Shown here in pieces: positions 22,666-34,374 of a DNA stretch of 64,000 nucleotides. How positions within the stretch are numbered: position 1 is the first letter of the stretch; each line of letters begins with the position of its first letter. The DNA is taken from positions 156,899,441 to 156,963,440 of the forward strand of contig NC_081553.1 of the NCBI RefSeq assembly GCF_963082655.1, in the 5' to 3' direction. The notes beneath the pieces are model-generated. The model was not told the origin of the DNA and did no database searches. It saw only the letters and a program-made list of their open reading frames with translations. The translations under genes and the position numbers were made by a program. Source of the DNA: Stomoxys calcitrans. Its lineage: Eukaryota > Arthropoda > Insecta > Diptera > Muscidae.

Positions 22666-23185
22666 CCGCCCAACAACTTCCGTTGTCCTATGGAGAGTCT
22701 CCCGGGAAATGTGTATCAATGAGTTGTTCTAGTGTTTCTTCACAAGAAATTGTCCTTAATTCTCTGACATCTGAATGTATCTTACCTGAATAGGTGGCGA
22801 GGATAGGATATTCGTTAGTCTAGAGGACTCAGATGTTTTCTGAGTTTTTTCAACTAGCCCTTGTATTTCCTTAGCTCAGCCTTATAGACATTTCAGTCGT
22901 ATTGTGCCTTTGTGGATTTCGCCCTGTTGGCCAACCTGTTCTGGGGTCACCATAGCGGTTCCTTTTTGTCCGTTGTCTGGGCCGTAGGAGTCAGCATTGC
23001 CGACATAAGCGAGTCATTTAGGGCCTTTGTGATTATGTCTATATTCTCCGCAGTTTCTTTACTTTTCAGGTTTAGAGGGGATAGACGGGGAGAATGTGTG
23101 CCAAAATTTATCCCAATCCGCCTTTCTTCTGTTTAGCCGAGGAACCACCTCTATAGTATTTTCTCCAAGGCTAAAAATTATACAA
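22666..23185 (-). pseudogene. LINE-B fragment between endonuclease and RT
   Basis: Reverse strand: text equivalent to ..EKTQKTSESSRLTNIL.., then SCEETLEQLIDTHFPGDSP-like sequence near the 22680 end. This is the linker that separates endonuclease from RT in I/LOA-type LINEs. Probably the same element as 23909-25200, interrupted by LINE-A at 23338. 23186-23337 is unassigned. Confidence 0.6.
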
Positions 23186-23337
23186 CGATAAGCAGAGAAG
23201 TTAACATTAAGAACCTCTTACCTGTTCCTGGTAATAAAGGTCAGTTTATTTCATTTTTACAAATCTCCAGATTGCAACTTATAATATACTCGATAAACAG
23301 CTCACCCCTTTATTTGATAAACGAACTTCCCCATATG

Positions 23338-23908
23338 TGGTTGTTGTTGCTGTAGCGGTTTGTTGTGTTCTATCTTTCGTCTGCTTGACTCTGTTGAGTG
23401 TCAAAATCCAGTAACTCTGCGACTAACATGGGGTGCGTCCACAGGGATCTGGTTTGAATCGAGTGGATCTGGCTGGACAGTTAAACAGGTGACGTGTATC
23501 GTGTGGTCCCTGGTTACAATCGGGACATACATCTTGCACGTCGACATCAATCCTTGCTCTGTAGGAGTTGAGGAGGCTGCATCTGCCGGAATGTAATTGA
23601 GCCAGAACTACTCTGGTTTGCCGGGGGAGGTCAATTTCTTCACCTCCCCCGGACTACATTCTCCAAGGACTATATTCACCCGGTAGCTATTTACCGCATC
23701 TGCTACCGAGTCTGCATGAATGTTGTTTAGAATTGCTTGATATGCCATTAGATCGACAGGTTCTCTCTTGTAGAGCTGGACCTCCCGCTCTAGATCATGG
23801 AGATCTACCTTCTATCCACAAGATGATGATTTGAATGGTCTCTGCAATAACAGCCCAAAAGGTATTGCTTAGACAGCATGTAGTTATGCCTTCGCACTGG
23901 CATCACAC
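23338..23908 (-). mobile_element. 5'-truncated LINE-A 3' fragment
   Basis: Matches 12440-13030 of the full LINE-A on the same strand, including the 3' tail (TTGTTGTTGCTGTAGCGG) and the DPPDLS-like end. The C-terminal finger codons TGT CCC GAT TGT (CPDC) are intact at about 23525, unlike in the 12.6-kb copy. About 55 bp are missing near 23640-23655 and 23810. 5' truncation is typical of target-primed reverse transcription. Confidence 0.8.
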
Positions 23909-25200
23909 AATGAGGCTCTTTTTCCCCTGCAGAAGCGACTTCAACCAACAATTTAAGGCTTAAAGGCCATTCCTCGTAGCATTGAGTAGTTTAAATCGAT
24001 AAATTCTTAGTCCACAAACCACTCCTCCACACACCAATGGTGTGAAGAAGTCCTGCCATCAGAAAGACCTTTAGTGCCGCCAAAACGGTCTTACAATGGA
24101 CTATACAACCGGACCATAGTCAGGTTTTAAAATGTCCGCCACTGTTGCGTTAGCATCGTTGTCTGAGTCCACGAGGAGTTCATCCTTACAAGATTCAGCA
24201 ACAACTTCTGAGTCATTTCCTGATTCCCCAACCCCACCGGTTTTATACACCTTCAACTTGTTGAATCCGTAAAATACAACTCCTTCAGACAGCAAGAGTT
24301 TGGTAGGAATACTGCATGCTCAGATTGCCATCAGGCTTATCCAACCTTCCAGGCGATGATTAAGTCTCTCAAATATCGACTTCCGATCTGAAGGACTGCT
24401 TGGCATGCGTGTGTCATTGGTCGAGAAGGAATATATTTCCACTTGGTGTACCTGGCAAAATCTCGCGAATCTTTTTCAATGCGCAACGATACATGTCAAT
24501 TGAACGTTGATCTCCGAAAGCAATTGGTTTGTATCGACCCAGATACCAACCTGCAACGTCACAAACTGAAGGAGGTCCAGGCAATTCCCGTTAGTATACA
24601 GTTGACAGTCCGTTGATTATCCCACTCTAGTTGTTTCTAGGTATGCAGCCCTGTTCTTTTCCCTTGTCAACAATTACCATCACCAAACTATCCTTAGCGA
24701 CATTGGCAAAGATTCTTGAAGGTTCAAGTTCTTTTGGGGATGGGTTGCCCTCCAGGTGTAGCTTTTGAGTTAGCCTGTGCTGCAAATCTCCAAACCCAAA
24801 CAGAGGGAGCCTCTCTCCTTACCAGCAAGAGCTTTGGGATAATTTGCACCAAGCCTCTGAATAAACCTTAGAGCGCAACACCTTTTATTGTTCCAACCTC
24901 TTAAATAGCGTATTGGTTTGCTGGTAAAGGCCGATGGCCTAGGCAAATTATAGGCATGCGAAGATAAAGACTCGAACCGGGTGTCTTCGTCAACAGCCCC
25001 AGCTGACCAGTCGTCTGTCAGCTAATGGAGCCCGGCGCAGAGGTTCCACTAGTCGAGGTCTCAGACCGTAGCAACATGCTACGGTCTAATACCATCACCG
25101 CATCTGCTGGGCCTTTGGAGTCCATTCTAAGCCTACTCCCTGGCTCTTGATCTGCCGCTCCACTGATAACATACACAGATCATTAATTGTCCAATCGATA
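23909..25200 (-). pseudogene. LINE-B ORF1 and endonuclease start
   Basis: Reverse strand: a start near 25123 (MDSKGPADAVMVLDRSML) resembles the LINE-C ORF1 start (MDSKDLTAAVVVSDFSML). Decayed ORF1 text follows, and a final readable stretch (24295-24101) is acidic (VDSDNDANATVADILKPDYGPV). The endonuclease start follows to 23915. Frameshifts are numerous. No CCHC knuckle is readable. Confidence 0.6.
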
Positions 25201-25411
25201 ACACTATCGTAGCTATCCATGAGTGCCTTAAATTTTTGTCCGTAATAGCAAAATGTCCGCTTCACTCAATGGTTATGAATAAGCTTCGTTATCTACAATT
25301 TTTTGGAGTGAAACTCATTTATATTTTTATTTGAGTTACATTTCTATACAGTTCTGAAAATGTTTTTAGTTTTGATTAAAGTATAGTGCAATAACCTATT
25401 GTAATTTTCAG

Positions 25412-26127
25412 CACCAATTGATGTTATGTATTTTCCAAGATCAACGACCCATATTGCAAACTGCCTAACCTATCATAGTGATTTGAACACGGCACCTAAT
25501 ATTTATTCGAATTGGTTGGGATGGCACACAGCTTCTAACCTAGTAGCGCCTTTTAATTGTAACCACCAGTTGGTTGGACTGCAAGGTAAGTGATTTAAGT
25601 GCATTTTCAGTGAAACAAACGCTATATTTTGGTGTTTCTTTTCAGCAAAACGATTCAGAAAGCAAGGAATAGAACGAAAGCCTAGACAAGCATATAGCGC
25701 TAAGCAGCTGGAACGACTGGAAAGTGAATTTAAAGAAGACAAATATCTTAGTGTTAGCAAACGTGTGGAACTTTCAAAATCATTAAACCTCACAGAAGTT
25801 CAAGTCAAAACTTGGTTCCAAAACAGACGAACTAAATGGAAAAAACAACTAACGTCCCGCCTTAAAATAGCTCATCGACAAAACATTTACGAAAATTCTG
25901 TTTACCTGAAAACGGCAGCGGCGGCACCTAATTTTCTACCCACACCATCCACCCAAGCAATATCACCATTTCTTCCTCCGTATTATGTCTCCGCACTCTG
26001 CCTTAACAATCATCCCTGCAATTTATCTGTAAATACAAGAAAAGAGATGACCCCACCACAGTGTGTTTTATCACAAAGCTTAAATAAGACATCTCCTAGT
26101 ATACATCATTATTCCAATATGCTGTAG
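25412..26127 (+). CDS. ANTP-class (NK-like) homeobox transcription factor, two 3' exons
   Basis: Exon 25412-25585 follows a TTTTCAG acceptor and ends at AAG|GTAAGT. The intron 25586-25645 (60 bp) ends TTTCTTTTCAG. The last exon is 25646-26127, TAG at 26125-26127, AATAAA at 26131. The frame runs across the junction ([11 protein letters not shown]). The homeodomain (about 25675-25854) has [19 protein letters not shown] (helix 1), [19 protein letters not shown] (helix 2) and [16 protein letters not shown] (helix 3 with W48, F49, N51, R53). Gln50 and the TKWKK end fit NK/BarH-like homeodomains. The tail has an Ala/Pro patch ([15 protein letters not shown]). Upstream exons are missing, so the true start is unknown. 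The family is likely one of the less-studied fly NK-like genes (perhaps the CG34031 type, from memory only). Confidence 0.9.
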
Positions 26128-26136
26128 TTAAATAAA

Positions 26137-26620
26137 AAGTCTTTGCCACAAACAAAATGTTTTTATCGGGACTTTCTAATTGCGTTGTAAACACGCGCTG
26201 AAAAAACAGTTGGCCCAAAATTTAAAACTTTTCCTTTTTCCTAGAATTTTAGGAATAAAAACGAGACAAAGAACCAACACTTTAAAATAAAGATGCTATC
26301 TTGAAATTTAATTTCCTATTTACTAACGGACATGACAATACGTTTTAAATTTTGATGACTGATTGATTCTTATTTTACTTAATATATGACTGTCGCATTA
26401 TTATTTTTTGAAAAAAAAAAAACTATATTTAACTTATCATCTAAACCCAAAAAATTAAACATTTAAAGACGCCCCTGTATGTAAGGCTATTTAGCGTCTT
26501 TAACTACGGTTCACTGCTGTCTAATCCCAAGGTCAATTTCCTAAAGTTTAACGCTATTTTTTACCATCATTTTAGATTTTTGTCTTTAATACCAAGGCGC
26601 AAAGTTAGGTTAGGTTGAAA
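26137..26620. other. 3' flank of the homeobox gene, no gene seen
   Basis: AT-rich sequence with no coding pattern or known repeat. It ends where LINE-C begins at 26622. Confidence 0.5.
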
Positions 26621-26621
26621 G

Positions 26622-29250
26622 AGGGTGCAGATATTAATCCGCCCCATGCCACTATGGACATACACCTAAGCCAGTAATCGGCTTGTTATGCGCTCTAAGA
26701 ACTATTAAGTAACCTCTAAAAAGAAAATTTTAAGTTAGGAATTCCGTGCTACTTACATAATCCTTAATTGTTTTCACTACCACTCCCCTAAGTTGGTTCA
26801 TGTCTGGAATTGTGTCTCCACCTAAGTGCCATTATCTGTTAGACGCCAAAAGCCGGGCAGTGACAAAGGAAATGCTCCAACGTCTCATCATCTTCCCCGC
26901 ATGTCCTACACATGCTATCACTTGCCGCACCGATTTTACATATGTGAGCTCATAGTCCTATGTGTCCTGTTATGATACCAATAGCTATACTGACCTCCTT
27001 CTTGCTTCCTTTCAGTAATAGTCTCGTCTTCTCAAAATCTGGATCCCCCCTTAGGATTTTCGCCGTCCTACCGACCGTTTCACTGTTCCACAATGTTGCA
27101 TCCCCATTCGTCGCCCAGTCCCTTAACTCGGACTGCGTCGACCCGAATGGCTTCGGGTTAACTAAGTTTATTGACGGCAGTCTTCTGGCCTTCACCGCCA
27201 AATCGTCTGCCCTTTCATTTTACTCCGTTATGGCCCGGCACCCAAACGATGCGGATTTTCCCATCCTCAGAGAAGGCGTTAATCTCCTTCTTATACTGCA
27301 AAACTGTTCGTGACCTTGCCGCCCTGGTTGGTAAGGCCCTTATGGCAATTTTACTGTCGATAAAGATGTTCACACTCGATGTCCTTGCGTTAACACCACA
27401 CCACTTCACGCATTCCATAATCGCCCGGATCTCCGCCTGCCGGACCGTATTATTATGAGTCAGTCTAAAACAGATTTCAGTCCCTGGTTTCCCAATGTAA
27501 ACCCCCAGGCCCACTCTGTCCTCTAGCTTTGATCCATCCGTGTAACATGATCTTTCAGATGGCAATACTAGGGTTCTGTCAATCCAAGACGGTGCCGATG
27601 GCAGCAGTGCCTCGCCCTCGACTTAAAGGTTCATCTCAGGTATCCGATCGGAAACCTCATCCCTTCCTTTCAGGTTTCCTATCGTTGCCTCGATTATACC
27701 GCGATGGTATGAGCTGCTCGCATCACCTTAAGTTTCATAGCCGCAGTGGCTGCCTCACACTTAATCTGTATGTCAATGGATCGGATATCTAGAATAGTCT
27801 ACAGTGCCCTGGTGGGCGTGGTCCTCATCGCTCCGCCTATGCAAAGACAACATGTTCTCTGAACCTTTTGCACTTTTTCTCCATAGCAGTCCACCAAACT
27901 ACTGAGGCGTAAGTAAGTATTGGTCTTATTACGCTCCTGTAGAGCCAGTGGACTATCGTAGGATTCAGGCCCCATTTCGATCCTTCGGCCCATCTACATA
28001 GTGCCCAACATCTGTGGGCCTTCTCAGTACACTCCTGAATGTGGCACTTCCAATTCAGTTTCCTGTCCAAGATCACACCTAAGTATTTGACCTTGTCATA
28101 TATCGAAATCGTCTTATTGAGGAAACGTGATGTGTTAAATTGGCCCACCTTCGTCTTCCTCGTGAACAGGCATATTTCAGTCTTCTCTCGGTTAACAGAT
28201 CCTTTCGGCCCTTTTGCATACCTCGTTCGGATCCTTACCCCTAAGAAGTATTATAACATCGTCTGCGTAGCAGACGGGTTCAAATCCCTCCTCAGTCAGC
28301 ATCCGTAATAGGTCGTTTATGGTGATCACCCATAGGAGTGGCGATAAAATGCACCCCTGTGGCGTGCCCTGTGCCACTTTCTCCCTTATATTTATGCCAT
28401 GCAACACACAATTTATCCACCTGTTCCTTAGCATATGGTTCATCCAGTCTCTAAGAACTGGGTCCACCCGGTACTAGTACGTTTTGGCATCGAAGGATTC
28501 TTCTATTTTATGCACAACCTCCACCGACCTTCCCTTGACATAGGCATGCTGTTTGTATTGGAGCAGTTCGCTGGATGTCATACTCTTTATCATACGTTCC
28601 ATGGTTTTGAGTAGAAAGGATGTAAGGTTTATGGGTCTGTAGGTCTTTGGTGTCGCATAACTTGCCTTGTCGGCTTGGGTATAAACACCACCCTTGCCTC
28701 CTGCCAGGCTTTCGGAGTATATGAAAGTTCTACGCACTCTGTGAAAATTTTGGCCAGACGAGGCGCCAGTCTGCCTCTTTCTGTATTAACGCCGTAAATA
28801 TTCCATCTTCGAAGAACCCCACAAGTGTAGTGGTAATCCTGTTAACATCTTCGTCAATATCTTCTATGCTTGGACAATCTAAATTATCTTGCCCAAGTCT
28901 TCTTCTTAATAGATTTCCGAATTTTGTCCAGTTGGTTTTCAACTTATTCCGGAAGCTTGTCGGATTCGTCAGCTCATCTCTGTTGTGCTTTCTTGCCACT
29001 CTGGCGGCTCCTTACCATTCTCAGCGACCATCTTCCCCTTCCGTGCGCTCTTCCTTCGTTCCTGTTCCAACTTTGTCTTCCTCCGCAGTACACTGTCTGG
29101 AGTTTCAATTGCGATATGGCTGGCTTGGTTTTTCCAGAGTTCTGAAAGCGGGGAACCCTTTTTCTTCTTCGGTGTTTTAGCAGTGTTATGATCTTCGGGA
29201 GACCTGATTCATTTTCCAGCTTCCGTAACAGCATATTAATTGAGCAGTAC
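26622..29250 (-). pseudogene. LINE-C copy 1: endonuclease-RT-RNase H relic
   Basis: Reverse strand, 5' to 3'. ORF1 debris (KTPKKK-type, about 29180) is followed by an endonuclease tail and linker (NKLKTNWTKFGNLLRRRLGQDNLDCPSIEDIDEDVNRI, about 28840-28960). RT follows with YRPINLTSFLLKTMER (28650), QGTPQGCILSPLLW (28370) and CYADDVIILLRG (28270). After RT comes VKYLGVILDRKLNWKCHI (28080). RNase H has YTDGSKL (27540), QAEIRAIMECVKW (27430), IFIDSKIAI (27360) and VWVPGHNG (27230). Then the C-terminal region and 3' UTR to 26622. Internal deletions occur (for example between RT palm and thumb near 28470) and there are several frameshifts. I/LOA-type architecture. Confidence 0.85.
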
Positions 29251-29473
29251 CACAAATAAAAAGCAACAACAAGCTAATTTTACTGATAGTCAAATATCGG
29301 ATATTGTACAATTACTAAGATAATGACTTACTTTACTGAAAAACTTTACAACAATAATATATAATATTATGGTTATCGCTGTGCTCTATTTTATAACAGA
29401 ACACAGAACAAAATTTTTTTTATATTGGAAATCTAAACATCCAGGTTTATGGTCGCATCTTGGCTTCAAAAGT

Positions 29474-29889
29474 AAAGGCTTTATTACACGGCATATAGTT
29501 GTCTTATGACATGTCAAATTTAGCACATTTGGATTGTACATGTCCTGTAATACAAACGAAACTAACAATCAAAATCAAAATAGCACATGTAATTTTATTC
29601 GATTAGAGCGTGCTCTATTCCTTCTAACAAAAATATAAAGAAATCAGCTGTTTTTATTGTCAGTCTAATGAAAGCAACCCCAAATTAAATTGTTTTCACA
29701 AATTTATGATCTAACCAGCTTTCTCACAACTTTAACAATTATTACGCATAAAAAAAAAACAGATTTTTCTCGAAGGTTTAGGTTGTGTCATACAAAAATA
29801 ACACACAGTTGTGATATTATTATATAATTACATGTGAATAAAAAAGTGACTTGTCATAAGACATCTACATGCCGTGTAATTGCGCCTTT
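29474..29889. mobile_element. MITE-like element with 43-bp terminal inverted repeats
   Basis: Left end AAAGGCTTTATTACACGGCA, then TATAGTTGTCTTATGACATG (29474-29516). The right end is its reverse complement with few changes: GTCATAAGACATCTACATGC, then CGTGTAATTGCGCCTTT (to 29889). The 3-bp flank AGT is present on both sides (29471-29473 and 29890-29892), a possible target duplication. About 416 bp, AT-rich, no coding capacity. 29893-30320 holds only CAGCAAA-like motifs and poly-T. Confidence 0.7.
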
Positions 29890-30324
29890 AGTGTAATATT
29901 ACAAAAAAGTTATACTCAGGGAAATCTGTTAGTAAAATGAATAAAAAATTGGGATGTAACAGAAAATCTGCTGGAAATGGGCAGCAGTATTTTTTTTTTT
30001 TGCAAAAACGTCAAAACTTTTCTTCGGTTTTTTAGATAACAAAAAGTTGGCTGTACCCTAAAAATTTCAAAAACACGTTAAGAAGTTGTATTTTACATCT
30101 TATATTTTAGTTTTATTTTTTATTTGAGTTTCAGAACTCAATTTGATCAAATTAAAAATTTTAAAATATAGTCAGCAAAGAAAGTTTGCTGATAACAGAA
30201 AACTTATTTCTCTGGGTTTAACGCAAAATATTTTCAAGGCTTTTAAGGTTCTTCTGGGTCTACATTCTTATAATTTTTTGGGTACTCTCACAGGATGTCA
30301 GGTTCGTACTAGGGATCTAAAGTG

Positions 30325-30490
30325 AAATTAAAAAGTCGACTTTTCGACTTTTTTTGATGATCAAAAAGTCGACTTTCTGACTTTTTCTGACAATCAAAAA
30401 GTCGGCTTTTTTTAATTATCGACTTTTTTACAGAAAAAAAGACTTTGAGATTTTTTTATTATTAAAATTCGATTTCTGTCGTGTAAAGTC
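30325..30490. repeat. AAAGTCGACTTTTT degenerate tandem repeat, block 1
   Basis: AAAAAGTCGACTTTTTGA and variants recur about eight times. The motif is centred on the SalI-type palindrome GTCGAC. The same motif reappears at 32930-33034 and 34375-34455, on either side of an R1 copy. Confidence 0.75.
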
Positions 30491-30519
30491 GATTAAAGCA
30501 ATGGATGTGATAAACAGTT

Positions 30520-30870
30520 TTTAACCCCACCACCATAGGATAGGGAGTATATTCATTTAGTCATCCATTTACATAACATCGAAATTTCTCTTTCATAGTT
30601 CTTGAATGGAACAAATCGGAATTAGGGTCTTGAGACCCTAAAAACCAACTATCCAATTTAGGGTCCATAAAAAGCCACCACAGTACTGGTGTAGGGTATA
30701 AATATATACGCTGAAGAAAATTGTGGGGGCTACTGATTTTCTGGTGGGGAGTTAGCTGACCCCGGAACCCCAAGCAACGCCAATGGCATTCATATAAACC
30801 GATCTCCCGATTAGTCTTATGCGGTCCCAAAAAGCTTCAATTTGTGACTGATTTGGAAGAAATGATGTCG
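30520..30870 (-). repeat. R1-related remnant
   Basis: Has CCCCACCACCATAGGATAGG and GAGTATATTC at its start, a central CACCACAGTACTGGTGTAGGGTATAAA end, and one CATATAAACCGATCTCCCGA unit. It seems to be two abutting R1 ends with most of the interior lost. Confidence 0.55.
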
Positions 30871-30991
30871 CCTTGAACTAAGATTTGTTTTGTACATTTT
30901 TAGTAAAATTCATGGTGGTGGATTCCGAAGATTCGGGAACGATAAGCACGATTTTATTTGTTTTGCTAAATATTGTATCCGTTGAAATAAA

Positions 30992-31285
30992 ACAAGTAAA
31001 AGCGTGCTAAGTTCGGCCAGGCCGAATCTTGGGAACACACCACCATAGATTCTGCTAAATATTTATACAAAAAAAAAAATAGTAGAGGGGCATAATTTTA
31101 CTCTACATACCAAACTTCAGTCAAAACAGCAAAAACTAAAGCTTCTAGGAACCGAACAAGAATAATCGAGAGATTGATTTACATGGGAGTTATATCAGGT
31201 TATAGATTGATTTGGGCCGTAATTGGCACAGTTATTGGAAGTCACAACAGAACACCTCATGCCAAATCGCGGACAAAAATTGCGG
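30992..31285 (+). repeat. R1 repeat, left part (split by LINE-B)
   Basis: Starts AAGTAAAAGCGTGCTAAG with TTCGGCCAGGCCGAA, one base off the perfect palindrome. It keeps one or two internal units and breaks at 31285 inside AAAAATTGCG. The right part with GACAGACGGACGGACGG and a decayed end is at 32166-32330. Confidence 0.7.
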
Positions 31286-32165
31286 TGTTTTGCTGGACAG
31301 GAAATATAACTTCAAATCCAACATTTTGGAAAGGGGAAGAAAGGCCACTCAAGCAGAGATCCTTGCAATTAAGGAAGTTGTGGAATGGCTAAGATATAAT
31401 GTCATTACGACGATTGGCATAAATATCTTCTCAGACAGCCATGCAGCCCTTAAATTCCTGGAGAACGTATTTCTGAACACAAAAACCGCCCTCGATTGTC
31501 GCAGATCTCTCAACGAGATGGCTGAACAGTTCAAAATTCACCTGTTCTGGGTACCGGGCCACAGTGATATCCTAGGGAATTGTAAAGCGGATGAGCCTGC
31601 GAGACTAGGAACTACTCTACACATTCCAGGGATACTGGAATCTGTGGGTATGCCTCTAGCAACATGCAAGCTAAGTTTTCAGAACCAGACCCGAAGGACA
31701 ACGAATGATAGATGGCCACAAAAAGGGGACTGTGAGCATAGCAAAGCTATGTGGCCTAATCTAGACTTGAAGAGGTCTACTGCTTTGCTGTCATTGGCTA
31801 GAACACACGTGTCAGTCATTGTGTCCGTCATGACAGGTCACTGTCTAATCGGAAAACATGCTGACTTGCTGAAAGACTGTCAGCAACGACTTTGCAGAAG
31901 CTGTGGGGACATCGAAGAAGAAGAGACCATAGAAAATCTTCCGCACTAGCAGTTAGAAGGAGTTCCACTTTAGGTTCTCATTTCTTTAAGAACCCGTCTG
32001 ATTTAGCGGATGTGAACATTCGCAAGTTATTGGGCTTTTTAAAGCGATCTGAATGGTTCAACGGTAGGAACTAGAACACATCTTCCTTCTTCTGTTCCTG
32101 CGGTATAACAATGAACGAAAACGTCTAAATGCGTCTGATGGCAGACTGCTACTTAAGCTAACCTT
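31286..32165 (+). pseudogene. LINE-B fragment with RNase H domain
   Basis: A long open frame (to 31947) starts at the post-RT motif GVLLDRKYNFKSNIL. It jumps by deletion to QAEILAIKEVVEWL and continues through RNase H: INIFSDSHAALKFL and LFWVPGHSDILGNCKAD. A C-terminal zinc-finger-like end follows, CRSCGDIEEEETIE. The first part of RNase H (YTDGSK) is lost. The inserted text lies within an R1 copy, so it arrived after R1. Confidence 0.8.
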
Positions 32166-32330
32166 TACGCTTTACGCGTTCGACCGCTATCGTGATTTCG
32201 ACAGACGGACGGACGGACAGATCTTCGGGACGATCAAGATTATATATAATTTATGGAGTCTTAGACGAATAAATCGAGGTGTTACAAACGGAATGACTAG
32301 ATTAGTGTACCCCCGGTATAAACGGTAAAT
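32166..32330 (+). repeat. R1 repeat, right part
   Basis: GACAGACGGACGGACGGACA, then ACGATCAAGATTATATATAA and GTGTTACAAACGGAATGAC, ending GTACCCCCGGTATAAA. Continues the R1 copy started at 30992. Confidence 0.7.
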
Positions 32331-32334
32331 ATGT

Positions 32335-32840
32335 ACCGTTTGGTGTGTTATGGGACCCCAAAACACGTGTCGACAAAATTAGATACCTGTTTGACATGAT
32401 GGGTCAATTAACGTATTTGAGGTGATTTTAGGAGGTAAAGCGCCACCTAGATACTTGGATACAAATTTTAATGTCATATTCTTAACCTACTCTCAACTAC
32501 CTTTCATTTTAGTCCCATATAGCCATTATCGGCGAATATGTCCATTATGAGGGGTTTTTGGAGGAATAAAAATCAAGTTAAAGTAATGGACTTAATGTAA
32601 ATGCCATATTCTTTATCTACTCCCCAATACCTTTCATCTGAGCCGCATATTGACATGAACTCCAATATGTCTGTTTGAAGGAGTTTAGGGGTTGGACCGG
32701 CCCCATGGGTACTGGAACCTAAGTTTTAATATCATATTCGTATTCTAATATTCAATAACTTCCATTTGATACCTATATTGTGCCGATGAACCAATTTTGA
32801 TTTTGGTGGTGTTTTTGGGGCTTTGGGTTTTTTACTTTCT
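32335..32840 (+). repeat. R2 dispersed repeat, second copy
   Basis: Four degenerate units with GAGCCGCATATTGACATG, GGAGTTTAGGGGTTGGACC, TACTGGAACCTAAGTTTTAAT and CATATTCGTATTCTA blocks. Same family as 1346-1985. Confidence 0.7.
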
Positions 32841-32929
32841 TTTTTTAAACGCTTCATTTCGAGTTATTTTTGGTATATTTCCCTATAAAGATCACGTTTT
32901 TTGTATCTTTTGCAATCATAACTAAAAAA

Positions 32930-33034
32930 TAGTCGAAGCAGTCGGCGGCAAAAATCGACTTGAAACTCCATTTCCATTATGTGATTTTTTTGACTTTTCG
33001 ACTTTTTTGACTACAAAGTCGATTATTCGACTTT
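32930..33034. repeat. AAAGTCGACTTTTT repeat, block 2
   Basis: TTTTTGACTTTTCGACTTTT and AAAGTCGATTATTCGAC variants, ending at the R1 boundary 33035. Block 3 at 34375-34455 continues the same motif on the other side. Confidence 0.7.
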
Positions 33035-34374
33035 TTATACCCTCCATCATAAAATGGGGAGTATACTAATTTCGTCATTCTGTTTGTAACTACTCGAAAT
33101 ATTCGTCTGAGACCCCATAAAGTATATATATTCTTGATCGTCGTGAAATTTTATGTCGATCTAGCCATGTCCGTCCGTCTGTCCGTCCGTCCGTACGCCC
33201 GTCTGTCTGTCGAAAGCACGCTAACTTCCGAAGGAGTAAAGCTAGCCGATTGAAATTTTGCACAAATACCTCTTATTAGTGTAGGTCGGTTGGTATTGTT
33301 AATGGGCCATATCGGTCCATGTTTTGATATAGCTGCCATATAAACCGATCTTGGGTCTTGACTTCTTGAGCCTCTAGACTGCGCAATTCTTATCCGATTG
33401 GGATGAAATTTTGCACGACGTATTTTGTTATTATATCCAATAACTGTGCCAAGTATGGTTCAAATCGGTCCATAACCTGATATAGCTGCCATATACACCG
33501 ATCTGCGGTCTTGACTTCTTGAGCCTCTAGAGTGCGCAATTCTTATCCGATTGGGATGAAATTTTGCACGACGTGTTTTGTTATGACATTCAACAACTGT
33601 GATAAGTATGGTTCAAATCGGCCCATAACCTGATATAGCTGCCATATAAACCGATCTTGGGTCTTGACTTCTTGAGCCTCTAGAGTGCGCAATTCTTATC
33701 CGATTGGAATGAAATTTTGCACGACGTATTTTGTTATTATATCCAATAACTGTGCCAAGTATGGTTCAAATCGGTCCATAACCTGATATAGCTGCCATAT
33801 ACACCGATCTGCGGTCTTGACTTCTTGAGCCTCTAGAGTGCGCAATTCTTATCCGATTGGGATGAAATTTTGCACGACGTGTTTTGTTATGACATCCAAC
33901 AACTGTGCCAAATATGGTTCAAATCGGTTCATAACCTGACATAGCTGCCATATAAACCGATCTGGGATCTTGACTTCTTGAGCCTCTACAGGTCGCAATT
34001 ATTATCCGATTTGCCTGAAATTTTGTACGACGGATTCTCTAATGACCATTAACATACGTGTTTATTATGGTCTGAATCGGTTTATAGCCTGATATAGCTC
34101 CCATATAAATCGATCTCTCTATTTTACTTCTTGAGCCCACAAAGGGCGCAATTCTTATTCGAATTGGCTGACATTTTACACAGGTCTCCAACATATAATT
34201 TAATTGTGGTCCAAACCGGACCATATCTTGATATCGCTCTAATAGCAGAGCAAATCTTTTCTTATATCCTTTTTTGCCTAAGAAGAGATGCCGGGAAAAG
34301 AACTCGACATATGCGATCCATGGTGGAGGGTATATAAGATTCGGCCCGGCCGAACTTAGCACGCTTTTACTTTT
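33035..34374 (-). repeat. R1 dispersed repeat, reverse, near-complete copy
   Basis: Bounded by TATACCCTCCATCATAAA (33038) and by CCATGGTGGAGGGTATATAA, TTCGGCCCGGCCGAA and CTTAGCACGCTTTTACTT (to 34374). Seven to eight internal units of about 150 bp (CTTGACTTCTTGAGCCTCTA.., GAAATTTTGCACGACGTG.., CCTGATATAGCTGCCATAT). Two adjacent units (33385-33655 and 33675-33905) are nearly identical, suggesting recent unit duplication. A GTCCGTCCGTCCGT stretch lies at 33170-33210. Confidence 0.88.

Noticed and set aside
24930..25060. Possible tRNA gene (GACTCGAACCGGG-like stretch)
   Set aside because: Only a partial B-box-like match; no acceptor stem or cloverleaf could be built, and the region lies in LINE-B ORF1 debris.
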